Positions 12,203 through 22,107 of a stretch of 64,000 bases of DNA are shown in pieces; the stretch's first letter is position 1, and every line of letters starts with the position of its first letter. The stretch covers positions 15,311,001-15,375,000 of the forward strand of contig BSBM01000600.1 of NCBI GenBank assembly GCA_027924585.1, in the 5' to 3' direction. The position numbers and the translations under genes were made by a program. Source of the stretch: Larix kaempferi (Eukaryota > Streptophyta > Pinopsida > Pinales > Pinaceae). A model generated the notes under the pieces. That model was not told the DNA's origin. It did no database searches and saw only the letters and a list, made by a program, of their open reading frames with translations.

Positions 12203-12890
12203 TGTTGATGCCCCGAAAATCGTAGCATCAATCAGCAAGGGATTCTCCTTGGTAAGCAAGCCCAATTAGATCACTCACCGTTTGGTATGGGGAATCCGTC
12301 TGGTTAACGGTCCGGATACCGTGTAAGATTTAAATATTTGCTTTCTTTGCACCGGTTGTGGCCCGATCCACTGTTTATGTATTTTAAATTTAAAGATGAT
12401 ATGCAAGTGCTCTAGACTAAATGTAGATAATTAAGCAAATCTGATCTAAAACTATTAAGCAAATCTAATCTATCCTTGCAAGGAGAAAACTATAAATATG
12501 AGTAATAAACTAAAAGAGACATCCAAAGATTACATAGATAGCTATTTAATCATAAAGATGCATTTCCAGTAGAAGATAAAAGATATCAAACATAGCTTTG
12601 ATTAATTAACACATTCTATTACTCATTTGAGATAAACATCTTTGCACAGAAAATTATGAGAACATTCATCACAAAGAACCAATTCATAACAGCAAGGAAT
12701 GATCTCAAAATAATGTATAAATGACATAGGAACAATCCAACAGACATTCAACACATCCTTCAGGCAAAACGCAGTCTCCCAGGCTTTCTTTAGGCAATTG
12801 AATTCCTTATATATGCAACAAATCAGTTCACGTACAAGACATAAAATGTCTTTTCACCTGCCAAAAGTCCTTCTATCATTTTCTAATCTT

Positions 12891-12900
12891 CTATATATAA
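12891..12900 (-). promoter_or_regulatory. TATA box P2 of element A, 5' LTR
   Basis: TTATATATAG on the minus strand, about 205 bp beyond the LTR ORF stop and about 690 bp before the LTR end. It is the counterpart of 135-144. The predicted transcript runs through U5 and the PBS into gag. The stretch 12,203-13,100 holds no gene. Confidence 0.6.
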
Positions 12901-13104
12901 CCTTACAAAATGCTCCCAGAGTTGCCACATGTCCCCCCCACAATGAATCTTTTTAATTTGTCTTTTAATGCCCTTTACAAATTTGGAATAATCCCTAAAT
13001 TTCTTTTACAAAAAAAAACAAAATCCAGTTGTCCTTTATCCTCTCGACTAAAGAACATAAAAGCAAAATTCCTAGAATATCACTAGACATCTATGACTGC
13101 CCAG

Positions 13105-16100
13105 TCAGCTCCCAGATGGTGCTTCTGCCTCTGCTGGTGCTTTTTTCCTAGATGGCACTCCTGCCTCTGCTAGCTCCTTTGCCATAGTTGGCTTATCTGC
13201 TTCTGCTATATAACTCACCGAAATGCCTGTTTCTTGTATAACAATGTTGGCAGGTGAAGGGAGCAGGAGCTTTCGAGAAATCACATGCTTGTCTAGCTTT
13301 GCTTCAATGTCCTGCAATTTTGATGTTGTAATTTGGAGAATCTCTTGAAATAGGTGGGCATGTATGGAGGGTTGTGTGATGCACTGGTGAAGATCATCCG
13401 CTGTCAACACGTCTATCTTCTTCACGTACTCCATTTCTATGTTTAATTCACCTTTCAATTCAGACAAGCACTGCTCTTTGCTTGGAAAGTCTTCAAGAGT
13501 CTGGGGTATCTCCATTTTGCACCTTCCATGAACCTCCTGGATCCTCTGATAAAGGATGCTACATCTTACGATAGTTGTTTGGATCACATAGTTTAATTTC
13601 ACACCGCAGTTCTTATAGAACTCCATGAAGCCTATAATAATCCTCTTTAAACTCTGCTACGGATTTGAGAGGGAGGTGTTTGGGGAATTCTGACTTCCCC
13701 TCTCTCCATTCAATATGTTTTCCAATATCTTATTTTACCCGCAAATATTTCTTTTTAAGCCTAATGGATTTAGAGTTTATTTCTTTCATCCTGTCTACCA
13801 TAGTTTTCAGCTTGCAAATTTCTTCAGTAAGCAGTTCTCGTGACTCGTGCATATGCTTTAGTATGTCATAGGATTTTTCATGAAAGGGGCTCAGGTCCAT
13901 TGCCTTGCTGCTTGCCTGTTCCAGCTGCTCGGCCATAAACTCTTTCTCTTCTTCTAATTGAATGATCCTAGCTTCAAAATCATTCTTCTCTCCTTCCACT
14001 ATCATCATCTGGACCACCAAGTGGTCCTTTTCTTCTTCTAGGTGCTGATACTTATCTGACAATTCTTTCTGATCTGACAAAAGGCGATTATATTTCTTCA
14101 CCACTAAGTCCCTATAAGCCTGCTCATTAACCACAATGAGCTGTAACATGCGAGCCCTTTTCTTGGTTGCATCCAACTCATTTACTATCTTGAGTACATT
14201 GTCTTCGCTTGCCTTGGCGGCAGCTACAGTAGCGGATGCCATAGCCACTGGAGCATTCTGTGTGCCCTCCATGACAGTGGTTTCTCACGTGGTAATGATG
14301 TCCGGGTGGAAAGGCTTCTTCATCCTTGTCTCTGTCCTTCAGAATATGGACTTCCTTTTCTTGTCAAAAAAAAATTTGTCCCAATGGGTTACAGTATGAT
14401 CCTTTGAAGGAGTGAAAGGGACGAGTGGAAGATCTTCTATAGGGATGTCATCTTCCGCAGGTGGGGTCTGAACCAGTTGGGACAAGCCTATGTCCATGTA
14501 TTGCGTGTTGGAGCCCTCAGCTTGTGCATCCTCCTTGGCCTTATTTTCCTCCTCAGCCTTCAACTGCGTTTCAACTGCTTCTCTTTCCTCTTGCTCTTTG
14601 ACATATTCTTCCTTTCTTATCTTCTCTAGCTCTTCATCCCGAAGCCTCTGAGCTTCTTCCTCCTTAAGCCTATGATCTTCTTCTTCTTGAAGCCTATCTT
14701 CTTGCTCCTTCTGCTGCTTCCCTTTGGAACTTTTCAACCTCAGCTTTCAGCCTTAGCTCTTCCTTCGTCAGAGCCTCGGCTTCTTCTCTTTCTCTTCGCA
14801 ATTATGCTTCCTTAACAACTTGGGCTGCTATGGAACTAGTGCTAGTTCCACTCTTGAGGTGAAGGCGCCTTTGAAGTTCGGTCAGATTGTTGACCCCTCT
14901 GAAAACTTCTTCGTCCTCATCAAAATAGTGAGCATACTCAAAGTGTGCATTAACAATTCTGCAGTGATCCGTGTCCTTATTAAGCCTATCATTCTTTGCG
15001 AAGATTCTTTCTTCAAAGTGAAACTCCCTTAGTTCCTGAACAAACTCTTCAGCCGATCTGACTTTAGAAAACTTTTATGCTCCGACACAGAAGGGTAATG
15101 CTGGGAAGGAGGCTTTCTTCGCTTTCTTTAAGACATGACCAACTCCATCTATAAACACTTGTCTTACTGCCTCTTTGCGGACCACGAAATCAATAACATA
15201 TCCTAGCAAGAGAAGGGGTGGCTTGGAACCTCCATACATTCTTATGTAGGTTCCTTCCCATGATAGATAAAAATCCCCATACTTTTCTAAGACTGCCATG
15301 GAATTCTCAGATAAACAACTGGGTTCTTCATTGAACATGAGTTTATATAGTGGTAAGATTAATTCTTCACATATGATCTTGTAATGCCTTTTGTAATTCT
15401 GGGCCCATAAGATCTTGTAACCGATATAAATAGGGGTGTCGGCCTTGTTCCAAACACATCCTAACCTTGGGAACGGATGCCTTGCTAGAATACAATCTAT
15501 AAGGTATGATGACATGTAGAACTCTGATTTTCCCCGGGACAACCCTTCCTTAGCAGTAGCTATGGCTGACGATATATTATCCGAGAGGATATCTTCCCAA
15601 TTGAACACCATGCCCTTGAATGCTACATAGTGGATCAGAGGGACCCAATGCAACTGCTAAGTGGTTCCATCGGCCCTGCCAAAAATTCTGCTTAGCATGA
15701 GGGAAATAATTCTGAAGGGAGGCCTGAGTGCTTGAACTTCATAATCATCACTCTCTTTCACCCTCAGCTTCCTGCCTTGAATTAACAATCTTTTGGCCAT
15801 CTCCACGTAATCCATGTTAAGACTTTCTAGCCATGCGGCGTTCAACAGTTGCTGAGTGCGGTGCAATTTGTAGGTTTTCGAGATATGGGTTGGGTGGAAT
15901 GAGGCGAATGCCTCTCTGTTACTGTCAGATAAGACTCTTGACTCGACGTCTGCATGTGCTAGAATCCACCCGATAACTTCTGCACAAGGGAAAATCTCGG
16001 GGCGCGTTGCTGCTTTGGTGATGCCAGAGCTTCTAATGTTCTGGTATAATTACATCTCTTTTAGGACTAACCCGGGAATTTCCTGGTCTCTGATCATGTG

Positions 16101-16129
16101 ATATAAATCTCCCCATTTCAATTCAGGCG
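13105..16129 (-). pseudogene. LTR-encoded ORF of element A, 5' LTR copy, downstream part
   Basis: This is the C-terminal majority of the LTR protein, with the same blocks as the 3' copy (WGDLYHMIRDQEIP, IFPCAEVIGWIL, SYLIDCILARHPFP, coiled coils, LPLVPFTPS...KKRK, a terminal APSGS). It has its own stops and shifts (near 16,050, 15,655, 15,075, 14,800, 13,730). The first codons lie at 23,321-23,429, beyond the inserted solo LTR B, so B also disrupted this reading frame. Confidence 0.85.
16125..16129. repeat. Target site duplication AGGCG, left copy (solo LTR B)
   Basis: AGGCG abuts the TG start of B and recurs at 23,316-23,320 after its CA end. The sister LTR at about 3,357-3,362 has a single AGGCG at this site, confirming a 5-bp duplication made on insertion. 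Confidence 0.95.
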
Positions 16130-16399
16130 TGTTGTTGCAGCAACACCCCTCCCCAAAATTTTGTACATATTGGGGCCCCTCCCTTTCTTTTTGTAGAAGG
16201 TTTGCCTAAGAAGCCTTCCCAGCCGTTAACTGTGTTTTCAACATAAAATCTTGTTTCCCAAGTGAACGTCTTGCCATCAATCCTTCCTTGTTTTCCCCAA
16301 AAGGCCAAAAGGAACATAGAACTTTTCCCCAACGTTTTGGAATCCCTTAGGCTATCTCCCCGAAACTCCGAAAAGCCAAACGTCCAACCTTTCCGGAAG

Positions 16400-17650
16400 A
16401 GGGACTTAGATTTTCTTTGTCAAAATCGTAAACCGTGAGAAAAAAGTTACGGAAACCTTCTGTTTTTCTTCCCGAAACGGCGGGAGAACTTGGGAAAGAC
16501 GCCCGAAAGACTTAGAATTTTTTCGAAAGCTGCGGAAGCCTTTGGGCAATGCCTCCCGAAACGGCAGAACCCTTCGATCAAGCCTTCCGCAACCGCGGAA
16601 AGCTTCCCGTTTTCCTCCCGAAATGGCGGGACTCATTTGCAGAAGCTTCCCGAAATACCATGGGAAACTCACGAGCTTCTTCCGAAACTGAGAAAATGAC
16701 TTGGATTCTTGTTGATAAAAAGTTGCGGATCACCCTAGGGAAACCACGCGGAATCATTCAGACTATGTTCCCGAAACCGCGGAAGCTTTCGGGCTATCCG
16801 TCCGAAATGGCGGAGCCATTCATCAAAAAAGCTTTCCGAAAAGACTTAGAAAAAATTCCGAAAGCCTGCGGAAACCTTCGGGTTTTCTCTCCGAAACGGG
16901 GGAAACTATCCATAAAAGCTTTCGGAAATACCACGGAGAAATTCGCGAACTTCTTCCGAAACTATGAAAAGAACTTAGAATTTTTTCAAGGAACTTTGCG
17001 AAACGAAACGTCGCGGAAGTTTTCAGCCTTTGCTCCCGAAACCGCGAAAACTTTCAAGTTTCCCTTCCGAAACGGCGGAAGCCAATTGTTTAAAACTCGG
17101 AAAAGGGCTTCGAAATAATTCCGGGAAAAGGTGCGGAAGAGTATAAGATGTGCTCCCGAAACGGCGGGAGATATTCGTCTAAGACGCCCGAAAAGGACCA
17201 AGAAAAGTCTTCGTTAAGTAATCGCGGAAGCAGCGGAACAATTCAAGTTTCCCTCCCGAAACGGTTCTGCTTCCGAAACGGCGGAGCAATTCATCGTTTC
17301 CTCCCGAAATAGCGGAAACTTTCGCCGTGTCGTCCCGCAGTGAGAGAGGCCGCTTGTTTAAAGCTCGGAACTTTTTCAAAAGATCGCGGAAGAACTCGAA
17401 GAAGCCGTCCGAAACATCGCGGAAGACATTCACCAAAGCTTTCCACAACCGCGGAAGCCTTGTGCGGAAACATCTCCCGAATCCTTCCGAAACGCCGAAA
17501 CCGTTTTTCTCTCCGCTACCGCGGGAACCCGTTTCCAAAGTTGTGCGCACGATCATTTGGTGCAGAAGGGGTCCACCTTTTCCTCCCGGCACAGCGAAAG
17601 CTCCCGCTACATCCTCCCGCAACGGCGGGAAGGATTCGCCAATGTGCCCC
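16400..17650 (+). repeat. U3 array of CCGAAA / GCGGAA motifs in solo LTR B
   Basis: About 20 copies of (T/C)CCGAAA followed at short distance by GGCGGA or CGCGGAAG are scattered here, for example near 16,476, 16,553, 16,616, 16,770, 16,800, 17,034, 17,067, 17,155, 17,253 and 17,306. Several form short dyads of the TTCCGC...GCGGAA type. CpG and CHG sites are plentiful. The array lies upstream of TATA P1, so a regulatory role is likely. Overlapping open frames here are a by-product of GC content. Confidence 0.7.
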
Positions 17651-17766
17651 GCAAAAGGCGGTCGCACGCAAACCGAGGTGACCCGATTTAATCAACGGCG
17701 TACGACGCATTTAAAACCGGTTTTAAACCCCACCAACCGAATTAACTCCCCACACGTGCCTGGCCC

Positions 17767-17775
17767 ATATAAATA
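17767..17775 (+). promoter_or_regulatory. TATA box P1 of solo LTR B
   Basis: ATATAAATA follows a CACGTG-containing stretch near 17,753. It lies about 145 bp before the leader-intron donor, the same spacing as in element A. It would start the mRNA for the 1,087-aa LTR protein. Confidence 0.65.
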
Positions 17776-17913
17776 AATCGACGGGGTACGAGCCAACCCA
17801 CTGTCGTTTCGTTTATAAACAAAGTCATTGGACGCCGCGCGACCGTTCCAGCTTGTCCTACGCAGCCACGTTCGCGGCCACCTCAGTTAACGACCTCAGC
17901 CAAACGGTGCCAG

Positions 17914-18831
17914 GTAGGATTTTTAACTTTGATTGGGTTGTCTTTTGTTTGCAAAAATGAGTTTTAGTGGGATTTGGACGGGCAAAACACCCATCAAGGG
18001 CTATGTTTTGCCCGTCAGACGCAGTTGAATGGAGTCCTCGTCTCGTCATATGAAGCATTAACAATTTTATCTTTTATTGAGTCGAAACGGTTGGTTCGGG
18101 CGGTTAAACCTGTCCCATATTTTTTATCCTCGGGCCGCGTGCCTCGTTGTGGGGAGAACCTGTCGAAACCCCTTATGCTTTTCATATCCCCGGTCGAAGA
18201 ACTCAGGATGTGAAACTCCGGGCCTCTCCATAAAACCTCAGTCCCTCGACGCCTTCTACCCGGGGCAAAACCTTGTCTCCGGCGCCATTGCCCCGTTCGA
18301 GTCACGCGAGCCGAAATTCGAAGCCGTGGCCACCCTTGCATTTCCCGTCAATATGTCTCCGGCGCCGTCACCCTCGCTCGGACTAGAGTTCCCCATAGAG
18401 CACCTTGGCGGGTGCCGTGCGTGACAATAGCATTCGAAGCCCCCACCGAGTCAAAAGTGCGAAAAGGGCTCCCTTGTCGTCACAAAGTCCTTCCAACCCG
18501 AGTTTCCCCTCCATTAGCCTTTCCAGCCGCAGTGAAAACAAGAGACGCCGTCTTCCCCAAGGCTGACCCGAAATCCCATTGCTTCCGCAACTCGCCTATC
18601 GATCCGAGAACAAAATGTGTCCGCGACATAGCCTATCCCCGCAGGAGCATTCCAAACCCATCCTTTTAAGAGATCCAAATGTTTCAATCTATGTTTCATA
18701 CTGAAATAGTGTTTGCTTCCTGAATATACAGCTTCATTGTACTTATCTTATTAATATATTAAAACAATGATGCTCTATGTTAAAACCTCACAGTATGTTG
18801 CTCAAAGTGGCTTGTATATGGATGTTATCAG
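17914..18831 (+). other. Leader intron of the LTR transcription unit in solo LTR B
   Basis: The donor is GTGCCAG|GTAGGA (intron starts 17,914). The acceptor is GGATGTTATCAG|GG (intron ends 18,831), and the ATG follows at 18,844. At 918 bp it is longer than in A (541-551) and D (639). Its position 9-12 nt before the ATG is kept in all copies. The acceptor tract is only weakly pyrimidine-rich. Confidence 0.6.
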
Positions 18832-18843
18832 GGATAAGTCAAG

Positions 18844-21800
18844 ATGCCGAAAACCGGTAAGAAGAAGGCGAAGATGACAGAAAAGAAACCTGCTCCTCCT
18901 AAAACTGAAACTTCACTCCAAGACACTAGGTGCACCACTGGTGTCCCCCCAGAAATCAGATGGGGAGACATCTACAGAATGATCCGGGACCAAGAAATCC
19001 CAGATATGTTGCTAGAGGAAGCACCAATCTATCTCAATATCAGAGCCTCAGGCATAACTAGAGCCGCTACCCGCCCTGAGCTGTTCCCCTGTGCTGAAGT
19101 GATCGGATGGATACTCCAACATGCAGATGCTGAAGGGAGAGTGATAAATGATAGCAGGAAAGTGGCCATTGCCTCGTTTCAACCCGCGTATATTGCGGCG
19201 GCCTACAGATTTCCCCGTGTCCAACAAGCTCTGACTGACGAATGGTTGGGCCAAATGAATAACGTCGAGATGGCCAAGAAGCTGCTAATAGCAGGCAAAC
19301 ATTTGAGAAAAAAGGGGAATGATGAGTATGACATACAGAATCTAAGAGCTCCTTATAGATTGATTGCCCTGATGCTGTGCAGAATCTTCGGCATGCCCGA
19401 TGGCACAGTATACAAGATTCAGTGGGTCCCTATCATTCACTATGTGGCATTTCAGGGAACAGTGTTTGACTGGGCCACTATCCTGTCAGATAGTCTGGCC
19501 TCGATGATAAGTGCTGCTAAGCCAGGGCTAGCCTTGAAGAAGGCTGAATCCTTCATGTCTTCATATCTGATAGATTGTATTTTGGCCAAGATAGAGTTCC
19601 CCAAATTGGGTTGTACATGGGATAGGGCCACCGCCCCGGTCTACATCGCATTCAAGATGTTATGGGCTCATAATTACAAGCCCAGCTACAAACTCATCTG
19701 TGAGGGGTTCATCATGCCCCTATACGAGAAAATGTTCAAGGAAGAACCAAATTGCCTGTCAGAAAATGCTTTGGAAGTCCTTGGGGATTGTGGGGACTTT
19801 TACTTCTCAGAACAGGGCACCTACCTGAGAATGTTTGGAGGGACTAAGCCCCCATACATCTTGCCGCAGTATGCCACAGACTATGTGGTGCTCAAAGAAG
19901 CAGTAAGACAACTCTTCCTGGATGGGATTGGAGCAATGCTCCACAAACAGCATAAGGCTTCCTTTCCCCCCCTACCTTTCTGCATAGGTGCTTACAAGTT
20001 TTCAGGGGTGGCCTCTGCCGACGAATTTGTTCAAGAGTTGAAGGCCTTCCACTTCGGTGAGGTCATCTTCCACAGGAACGACAGAAAGGGTAAAGTGGCC
20101 GAGCATTGCAAGGACATCTACGCTCATTTTGAATACTCGCATTACCCCGATGCCGAGGAGGAGGCATTCAGAGGCATTAGCAATATGTTGGAACTACGAA
20201 TCTGTCGCCAAGGCACTGGAGCAAGCTCTAGTTCAGCCAAGATCCAGGAGACCAGTCAGCGGCAGGAGAAAGAAGCTGAAGATGCCCGAGCTCAAGAGGA
20301 GCTCAGATTAAGAGAAGAGGCAAGAGTGCTCCAAGAAGCTGAAAGTTCCAGATTGCAGCGGGAAGTGGAAGAAGCCAGGTGGAAGCAAGAAGCTGAAGCA
20401 GCAAGATTACAGCAGGAAGCTGAGGTGGCAAGGATGCAAGAAGAGGCAGAAAAGGAAAGCCGACGCAAAGAAGCTGAACAAGCTGAAGCAGAAAGGAAGG
20501 CAGAAGAGGAGCGAAAAGCGGAGGAGGATGCCCAAGCAGGTGGGTCCGGTGTCCAAGACATGGAGATAGACACCTCTCAAGCAGGTGGCTCTGGTACCCA
20601 AAAGGAAGGAGTAGACCCTGCTCAGGAAGTCCGGACCCCACCTATGGAAGAGGACATAGACATCATAAACCGACCAATTGTCCCGTACACTCCATCAGGA
20701 AAGCGTATGGTGTCCAAATGGAATGAGTTTGTATATGATAAGAAAAGAAAAGCGATGGTCCTCCAATCAGAAGAGAGGATTAAAAGTCCCTTCCATGAAG
20801 ACATTGTTACTCACCGGGAGGTCACCGTCATGCAGAACACGGATCAAGATCCCATTGCTATGGCGTCCGCAGTTATAGCGACAGCAAAGGCATCATTTGC
20901 CAATGTAGACGTTATAGTTAAAGAAAATATATTGACAAAGAAGAGAGCACGCACGCTGCAACAAAATGTGGCTAATGAGCAAGCCCAAAGAGATCTGGCA
21001 GTAAACAAGTATAATTGCTTGTACGCTGAGCATAAGGAGCTGTCAAACAAGTACAGCCAGCTGGAGGAGGAAAAGGACCAGCTAACACTTCAAATGATGA
21101 TTGTGGAAGCAGAGAAGAATGGTGCAGAAGAAAAGGCATCTCTGCTAGAAGCAGACAAGCAAGCGTTAGCTGAGCGTTTAGAGCAAGCAGAGAGCAGAAC
21201 CATGGACCTATCTCCCTTCCACGAGCTGTCATGCAATATCCTGCAGCAAGTGTATGGCTCCCAAGAGCTAATCACTGATGAGGTGTGCAAACTCAAGGCC
21301 ATGGTGGTTAGGCTAAAAGAGATTAATGCGGAAGCCCATAGGCTCAAAGCAAAGAACACCCGCGTTAAGGCCAATATCATAAGCCAGATGGCATGGAGAG
21401 AAGGAAAAGGGGGTTTTCCTGCACATCTCCCATTTAAATCTGTGGACAGTCTTAATGAGGACATAGCACTGTTGGAGTTCGGAAGAAACTGCGCCAGTAA
21501 GCTGATGGCCAGTGTGCAAAGAACAACAGATAAAATCAGCAGTCTCTACCAGAGGTTCCAAGAGGCACATGCCAAATGTACATTGAGTTTCCCTCAGACC
21601 CTAGAGGACTTTCCGGAAAAGGAGCAGCGGTTGTCTCAGCTAAAGGAAGAGCTAGGCGTTCAAATGGAGTATGTGAAAAGGATTGATGTCCTGGCCATTG
21701 ATGACCTCCAGCATTATATTGGTTCATCATCACTCCACAACCATCTGCTGAAGGAAGTACATCAAGCTGCAGTAGCAGAGGTCCAAAACATTAAAGCAGA

Positions 21801-22107
21801 GCTCGGGAAGAATGTGACTTCTCAGAAAATCTTGTTCCCTGCTGCAGCAAACATAGTCATAAGGGACACAGGTATGTGGTACAGCTACATAGCAGAGGAG
21901 GACAAGAAAGCTGCAGCAGCAGTAGGAGCATCAGCAGGCCCAGGATCCTCTCTCCCAGCAGCCACTCCAGCTGGAGGTTCGAGGCCCTCTTTCCCGGCAG
22001 TCATTCCAAAAGCTCCGGCTAGACCAATCCATCCTTCCCAGGCACAATCAACAACCTCAATGGACTTGGGCGACCCTTCCCCAGCTGAGGCCCACGCACA
22101 GGAGTAA
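18844..22107 (+). CDS. Intact LTR-encoded protein, 1,087 aa, function unknown
   Basis: This is the only uninterrupted copy of an ORF found in four LTRs here (others: 350-3,471, 13,105-16,129 plus 23,321-23,429, and 45,091-48,184). The start MPKTGKKKAKM is chosen because the equivalent ATG directly follows a splice acceptor in every copy. Layout: a basic N-terminus (1-30); a large probably globular region to about residue 460, with blocks IRWGDIYRMIRDQEIP, LFPCAEVIGWIL and SSYLIDCIL; an E/A/R/Q coiled coil (about 476-560); an acidic linker; a conserved VPYTPS...KKRK motif (about 611-636, possible nuclear signal); a second coiled coil (about 696-786); a DLSPFHELSC block; a C-terminal domain to about 1,040; and an A/P/S-rich tail. 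I see no signal peptide, membrane segment, zinc knuckle or polymerase motif. A Gag-like, DNA-binding or regulatory role is speculation. Confidence 0.85.
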   Translation: MPKTGKKKAKMTEKKPAPPKTETSLQDTRCTTGVPPEIRWGDIYRMIRDQEIPDMLLEEAPIYLNIRASGITRAATRPELFPCAEVIGWILQHADAEGRVINDSRKVAIASFQPAYIAAAYRFPRVQQALTDEWLGQMNNVEMAKKLLIAGKHLRKKGNDEYDIQNLRAPYRLIALMLCRIFGMPDGTVYKIQWVPIIHYVAFQGTVFDWATILSDSLASMISAAKPGLALKKAESFMSSYLIDCILAKIEFPKLGCTWDRATAPVYIAFKMLWAHNYKPSYKLICEGFIMPLYEKMFKEEPNCLSENALEVLGDCGDFYFSEQGTYLRMFGGTKPPYILPQYATDYVVLKEAVRQLFLDGIGAMLHKQHKASFPPLPFCIGAYKFSGVASADEFVQELKAFHFGEVIFHRNDRKGKVAEHCKDIYAHFEYSHYPDAEEEAFRGISNMLELRICRQGTGASSSSAKIQETSQRQEKEAEDARAQEELRLREEARVLQEAESSRLQREVEEARWKQEAEAARLQQEAEVARMQEEAEKESRRKEAEQAEAERKAEEERKAEEDAQAGGSGVQDMEIDTSQAGGSGTQKEGVDPAQEVRTPPMEEDIDIINRPIVPYTPSGKRMVSKWNEFVYDKKRKAMVLQSEERIKSPFHEDIVTHREVTVMQNTDQDPIAMASAVIATAKASFANVDVIVKENILTKKRARTLQQNVANEQAQRDLAVNKYNCLYAEHKELSNKYSQLEEEKDQLTLQMMIVEAEKNGAEEKASLLEADKQALAERLEQAESRTMDLSPFHELSCNILQQVYGSQELITDEVCKLKAMVVRLKEINAEAHRLKAKNTRVKANIISQMAWREGKGGFPAHLPFKSVDSLNEDIALLEFGRNCASKLMASVQRTTDKISSLYQRFQEAHAKCTLSFPQTLEDFPEKEQRLSQLKEELGVQMEYVKRIDVLAIDDLQHYIGSSSLHNHLLKEVHQAAVAEVQNIKAELGKNVTSQKILFPAAANIVIRDTGMWYSYIAEEDKKAAAAVGASAGPGSSLPAATPAGGSRPSFPAVIPKAPARPIHPSQAQSTTSMDLGDPSPAEAHAQE

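Larger units (their letters stand above)
12203..16129 (-). repeat. 5' LTR of element A, segment 1 (U5 end to the B insertion)
   Basis: The plus strand starts TGTTGATGCCCCG at 12,203, which is the CA end of the LTR. The segment runs to 16,129, where solo LTR B interrupts it after AGGCG. It aligns with 1-3,365 of the 3' LTR plus 557 bp missing there. It holds R-U5, TATA box P2 and most of the LTR ORF. The LTR resumes at 23,321. Confidence 0.9.

Noticed and set aside
16490-17776. Several overlapping open frames on both strands (up to 189 codons) in the GC-rich U3 of B
   Set aside because: They follow from the repeated CCGAAA/GCGGAA words, occur in many frames at once, and have no counterpart in LTRs A and D.
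20292-21733. Antisense frames of 60-124 codons opposite the 1,087-aa ORF
   Set aside because: Shadows of the highly biased coiled-coil coding sequence; not conserved as proteins in A or D.
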